Below, one piece after another: positions 14,818 to 17,744 of a stretch of 17,744 nt of DNA (its first letter is position 1; each line of letters starts with the position of its first letter). The stretch covers positions 1 through 17,744 of the forward strand of contig JACNFL010000128.1 of the NCBI GenBank assembly GCA_014384685.1, written 5' to 3'. The position numbers and the translations under genes are program-made. The notes under the pieces were generated by a model, which saw only the letters and a program-made list of their open reading frames with translations, had not been told where the DNA came from and searched no databases. This DNA comes from Methanobacteriota archaeon. Lineage in GTDB: Archaea > Thermoplasmatota > Poseidoniia > Poseidoniales > Thalassarchaeaceae.

Positions 14818-15432
14818 TCATTGCCATTCAGATGGATCAAAACCAGAACCAAATGAGCCGGATTCATCGGTAGAAACTTCGGCATCTCGTTGCGGGGGCA
14901 ATTGTTGTACCCCTTGTTGTTGCCAATCATCAACAGGCCCGGGTTTACCAACACCTGGACCAAAAGAATACTTTATTTCATGAATTAAAGCGAGTTTTGT
15001 CAGCCACAAATGACGGAGCGTTTGCATCAATTCATTCTGACTCAAACCATCTGTCCAAATTGGTTTACTTAGATTAAATGCCTGAAGGGGGCCCGGTGGG
15101 CTTTCTGTAGAATTACGAACATGGAGGACCCAATCAACCCCACTTTTTGTTAGGTTGAGGCGGCTTTCGTGTAACCAACCCTCCCAACCTGAATCGTCTT
15201 CTTCACTTCTCTTAGACATAGCATCTTGCTGGCCTGCGTCTACTTGTGTGACTGTTGAAACAACTACTAAGTTCCGCTGTTTTGGTGATGCTATATTGAA
15301 TACATGACCGTGCGGTGTTGGTGGATAACGCACCATCAAATGGAAATCAGCGCGCTGGTCTGGTCGCTCTCTGACTTCAAGACCTTCACTGATTAGCCAA
15401 TCACGTATATTGGCCTCGTAATCATCACTCAT
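14818..15432 (-). CDS. DUF2299-like protein with low-complexity C-terminal tail
   Basis: Probable member of the archaeal DUF2299 family, small cytoplasmic proteins of unknown function with a secretion-chaperone-like alpha/beta fold. Support: an N-terminal IRDWLISEGLEVRER helix, the strands DFHLMVRYP and HVFNIASPKQRNLVVV, then the C-terminal part of the domain with WTDGLSQNELMQTLRHLWL (about 125-145). This order (short helix, strands, then a DGL-S-NEL helix) matches my memory of the family; it was not checked by alignment. After about residue 155 the sequence becomes Gln/Pro/Ser/Asp-rich and ends DPSEWQ. There is no signal peptide or membrane helix. It starts 21 bases after the acyltransferase stop, without a clear RBS, so it is probably translated from the same transcript. 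Function unknown. Confidence 0.7.
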   Translation of the reverse strand: MSDDYEANIRDWLISEGLEVRERPDQRADFHLMVRYPPTPHGHVFNIASPKQRNLVVVSTVTQVDAGQQDAMSKRSEEDDSGWEGWLHESRLNLTKSGVDWVLHVRNSTESPPGPLQAFNLSKPIWTDGLSQNELMQTLRHLWLTKLALIHEIKYSFGPGVGKPGPVDDWQQQGVQQLPPQRDAEVSTDESGSFGSGFDPSEWQ

Positions 15433-15453
15433 AAGTGTCGTGAGGATGGCGCA

Positions 15454-17022
15454 CTATTTGAGCACACCGAGCATCTCTGATAACTCCTCGAATTCTGCTC
15501 TAAGAGAATTCCAACCCTTTGAGCGAGATGAAGAATCGGTGCGAATATTTCTTCTAATGGCGCAAGAAATACGAAGATGGCATCTACACAAAAATGTACT
15601 CACATCCGTAATGAACCAAAGGGCAGCGACCAGAATTGGCGCCGTAATAAAGGCAGAATATTCGGGGAAATAACCTACCTTCAATAACAACAAAGCTGTA
15701 CCAATATGAACTAGTGGACGAATTAGAACTGTACCAAGCATCATTGTCATCATATGGAATGTTGTCCTCTTATCTACAGCCTCACTATTGAATTTCGCAA
15801 TCATGAAACCAACAGTAGCCTGAATACCATTACCAAGAATTGTGAACGGTAACGCAACAGCAATCAAAGGTATGAGAACCAATGCCAATACTATATTTTT
15901 CCAGTTTAATTTGGCGGAGTCGGGGTGATATGCGCGGGCGTCCAGTTTCATATCATGGAGTGTTTTAGCAGTTTTACGTGCCTTCTCTGTTATTTTTGAA
16001 GTGGATGCTAAATCCTCTTCGCCGCACCCTTCTGGGCCTTGCCATACTTTGTTTGACGAACCGCGCATTCGGTCGCGGATTGCGCGCCCGTGCAATACTT
16101 CTTGTTGCCACGTAGTCAAACGCTTTCCATCTAATTTAGCAGCAATGTGGCCAAGCAACAACCACGCTCTCCAAGTATCAATATCTGGTGCATCTGGTGT
16201 TAAGGAACCTAACCTATCTCGCATCTCATTTCGAACCTCGATGGTTGTTTCTTTGTCTGGTTCAACCCATTCACCTGCGAGTAATTTCGCACCGTGATTT
16301 TTATCAGGGAGTTCAGGGAGTTGAATCGGTTCACCAAATTCAACTGATGCATCTGAAAACCAAGCGTGGGGGTCACGGAAAGTAAGACCTACTGGTAAAA
16401 TAACAGGGACATCATTGCCAATTTCTCTTGCAAGGGCTGCTGCATTGAGGGCTGAACGAACCGGTCCTGTTCGCAAACGTTGAATATACCACTCACTATG
16501 AGAATGGCCTTCTGGTAACAATATTGATGCTTGACCATGTGCAAGTTTTGATGCTACCGTCAACATACTCGAGGAATTAACTCGGGTCGCTGTTTCATCA
16601 TCGACAAATCCTCTCAATCTCTCTGCTTGGCGAAGCAATGGTTGGACACCCATTCTTCTTCCCCACCAACCAATGATTGGTCCTGTTAAGATGTCTTGTC
16701 GGCCCGCGAAAACATATGGTTTGTTTATTTTTAGAACTATCAAAAGTGGGTCTATCAAACCCGCAGTGTGCCATGCAACTGCAAGTACTCCTGGACCATC
16801 ATTGGGGTCTTCACCATGATAATGATACCAAGTTCTACTCATCACATGATCATGTCCATAACGCATCATCGTACGAATTACTGGCCAAAAACCAGTAGTT
16901 GTAAGGTGAGCATCGGAAAAGTCCGGTTTATGTAATTTCAAAATACGCTCAAGATTAATGTTGCTTGAACGCTTTGTAAGAGGGGGTAATTCGTCGCCGC
17001 GGTGGTCAACTTCCTCTTCCAT
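15454..17022 (-). CDS. GPAT/PlsC-type glycerolipid acyltransferase
   Basis: Acyltransferase that should transfer a fatty acyl group to glycerol-3-phosphate or lysophosphatidate at the inner membrane face, 522 residues. Motif I is AWHTAGLIDPLL, His85 to Asp91, with the HX5D spacing known from Gpt2/Sct1-like glycerol-3-phosphate acyltransferases instead of the HX4D of PlsC. Motif II is FAGRQDILTGPIIGWWGRR (105-123), and motif III is LLPEGHSHSE with Glu171-Gly172 (Thr replaced by His). The Arg-rich RLRTG lies after it, and motif IV is ILPVGLTF (208-215). The C-terminal half has a helical region and about three membrane segments (377-398, 424-446, 452-471). Archaeal membranes normally use isoprenoid ethers, so the gene's presence is notable. 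GAAGGA lies just upstream of ATG 17022. Acyltransferase fold is clear; which acyl acceptor it uses is inferred. Confidence 0.85.
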   Translation of the reverse strand: MEEEVDHRGDELPPLTKRSSNINLERILKLHKPDFSDAHLTTTGFWPVIRTMMRYGHDHVMSRTWYHYHGEDPNDGPGVLAVAWHTAGLIDPLLIVLKINKPYVFAGRQDILTGPIIGWWGRRMGVQPLLRQAERLRGFVDDETATRVNSSSMLTVASKLAHGQASILLPEGHSHSEWYIQRLRTGPVRSALNAAALAREIGNDVPVILPVGLTFRDPHAWFSDASVEFGEPIQLPELPDKNHGAKLLAGEWVEPDKETTIEVRNEMRDRLGSLTPDAPDIDTWRAWLLLGHIAAKLDGKRLTTWQQEVLHGRAIRDRMRGSSNKVWQGPEGCGEEDLASTSKITEKARKTAKTLHDMKLDARAYHPDSAKLNWKNIVLALVLIPLIAVALPFTILGNGIQATVGFMIAKFNSEAVDKRTTFHMMTMMLGTVLIRPLVHIGTALLLLKVGYFPEYSAFITAPILVAALWFITDVSTFLCRCHLRISCAIRRNIRTDSSSRSKGWNSLRAEFEELSEMLGVLK

Positions 17023-17064
17023 AGTCCTTCGGAGATGGCATCAAACCATCAATTCGACGGGTAT

Positions 17065-17499
17065 CTAATCCGAAGATAATTCATCTGCAAGTTTTGCCAA
17101 GGCAGAAAAATCTGGCTCTACTGAACCGGGCGGAGGCGTGTTGGGAAACATGGCTAATGCACTTTTACCGCCATCCCCGTGACTTCTGGGGATGACATGA
17201 ATGTGTACATGTGGAATCTCTTGTCCTGCTGCTGGCCCATCATGAACTACGATTGTGCAATCAGATATCCCAAAGTGATTACACAACTTTTCTGAAACTA
17301 TTGCCACACCTTCCATCAAATAGTGTTGGCTCTCTTTACTCAAATCCCTAATCCTCTGCTTTTGCTCTACAGGTACTACGAGCGTGTGACCTTCTGCCCG
17401 TGGATTAATGTCAAGGAATGCAATCCATGACTCATGCTTAGCAATGAACGATGCTGGGATTTCTCCTTTGATTATCTTAGTGAATAAACTGGGCTCCAT
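17065..17499 (-). CDS. HIT family nucleotide hydrolase/transferase
   Basis: Small (144 residues) histidine-triad protein, probably cleaving adenosine phosphoramidates or dinucleoside polyphosphates. The N-terminal SLFTKIIKGEIPAS and FLDINPRAEGHTLVVP segments and the catalytic triad His97-Val-His99-Ile-His101 followed by VIPR are the textbook HIT pattern. PAAGQEIPHVH immediately precedes the triad. A longer start at 17526 is possible, but ATG 17499 is preferred because GGGAG lies nine bases upstream and homologues begin about here. The first base is the last base of the upstream gene's TAA, so translation is probably coupled to the FG-GAP protein. The acyltransferase follows 42 bases downstream. 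The substrate is not predictable. Confidence 0.93.
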   Translation of the reverse strand: MEPSLFTKIIKGEIPASFIAKHESWIAFLDINPRAEGHTLVVPVEQKQRIRDLSKESQHYLMEGVAIVSEKLCNHFGISDCTIVVHDGPAAGQEIPHVHIHVIPRSHGDGGKSALAMFPNTPPPGSVEPDFSALAKLADELSSD

Positions 17500-17744
17500 T
17501 ATGCACAACTCCCTGGTGGTGTCCATACGAATTCGATACCTTTGTGACTAGGGCCCTCCCAACTAATGCGATGGCTTCCACCAATCAAATCAATCGTTCC
17601 ATCACCATCAATATCACCTGAATCGAAAGTCATTACATATCTCAAAATTTGTGTGGATTCGTGTCTAGTAAATTTTTCATTACCATCGTTTTCTAAAATC
17701 ACTATATCGATACGATTCCAATCGGGAAAGAAATCTGGAATCTG
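17499..17744 (-). CDS. FG-GAP/VCBS repeat protein, C-terminal fragment
   Basis: The frame is open from the window edge to a TAA at 17499; only the last 81 residues are visible. They contain a VCBS/FG-GAP-type propeller repeat. A VILENDGNEKFTRH stretch is followed by the calcium-binding loop DSGDIDGDGTIDLIGG and then a final GIEFVWTPPGSCA. Such repeats form beta-propeller blades in extracellular proteins, so the complete protein is probably secreted. A fragment beginning at GTG 17702 is not a sensible start, since repeat sequence continues upstream of it. The gene overlaps the HIT start by one base. The presence of a Cys two residues from the end is noted without interpretation. The family call rests on one repeat and an edge-truncated sequence. 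Confidence 0.8.
   Translation of the reverse strand, partial: QIPDFFPDWNRIDIVILENDGNEKFTRHESTQILRYVMTFDSGDIDGDGTIDLIGGSHRISWEGPSHKGIEFVWTPPGSCA

Overview
The window looks like a chromosomal segment of a planktonic euryarchaeon, most likely the Marine Group II/III (Poseidoniia) lineage. The evidence is the mix of genes. There is an archaeal TFB zinc ribbon at the left edge, a complete DNA topoisomerase VI pair (B then A), an archaeal ArsR-type winged-helix regulator and a probable DUF2299 protein. Alongside these sit a very large secreted, membrane-anchored protein and a bacterial/eukaryotic-type glycerolipid acyltransferase. Base composition is moderately AT-rich, and RBS spacing before starts is very regular (GGAG or GGTGA, mostly with the same offset to the start). 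No rRNA, tRNA, CRISPR, IS element or phage module was seen.

Layout. Bases 1-125 (-) are the N-terminus of TFB, with a TATA element upstream. A divergent intergenic region of about 200 bp leads to an aconitase/isopropylmalate-dehydratase superfamily enzyme (+, 322). Its frame is interrupted at 2122-2124 by a TGA exactly in front of the CGAC iron-sulfur motif, then runs on as clear family sequence to 2319. A structured, G-rich leader precedes top6B (2487-4667), which overlaps top6A (4667-5770) by one base. Convergent to top6A is a two-gene minus-strand unit: a Gfo/Idh/MocA oxidoreductase (7848-6577) followed by the winged-helix regulator (6525-5767). Divergent from the oxidoreductase is an orphan two-helix membrane protein (7976-8527).

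The right half is all minus strand. Read in transcription order it holds: the C-terminus of an FG-GAP/VCBS repeat protein (window edge to 17499), a HIT nucleotide hydrolase/transferase overlapping it by one base, a GPAT/PlsC-like acyltransferase, a probable DUF2299 protein, a 1690-residue surface protein, and a 312-residue two-helix membrane protein. The surface protein has a signal peptide, a beta-propeller of about seven blades with a VWA domain inserted inside one blade, Ig-like and CARDB modules, and a C-terminal membrane anchor.

How the genes fit together. The left part is information processing (TFB, Topo VI) plus central metabolism (aconitase family). The right part is envelope: glycerolipid acylation, giant surface adhesin-like protein, membrane partner. 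The strongest points for follow-up are the in-frame TGA in the aconitase-family gene, the VWA-in-propeller surface protein, the ester-lipid type acyltransferase in an archaeon, and the structured 5' leaders in front of the aconitase and top6B genes. No intergenic gap exceeds 300 bases.
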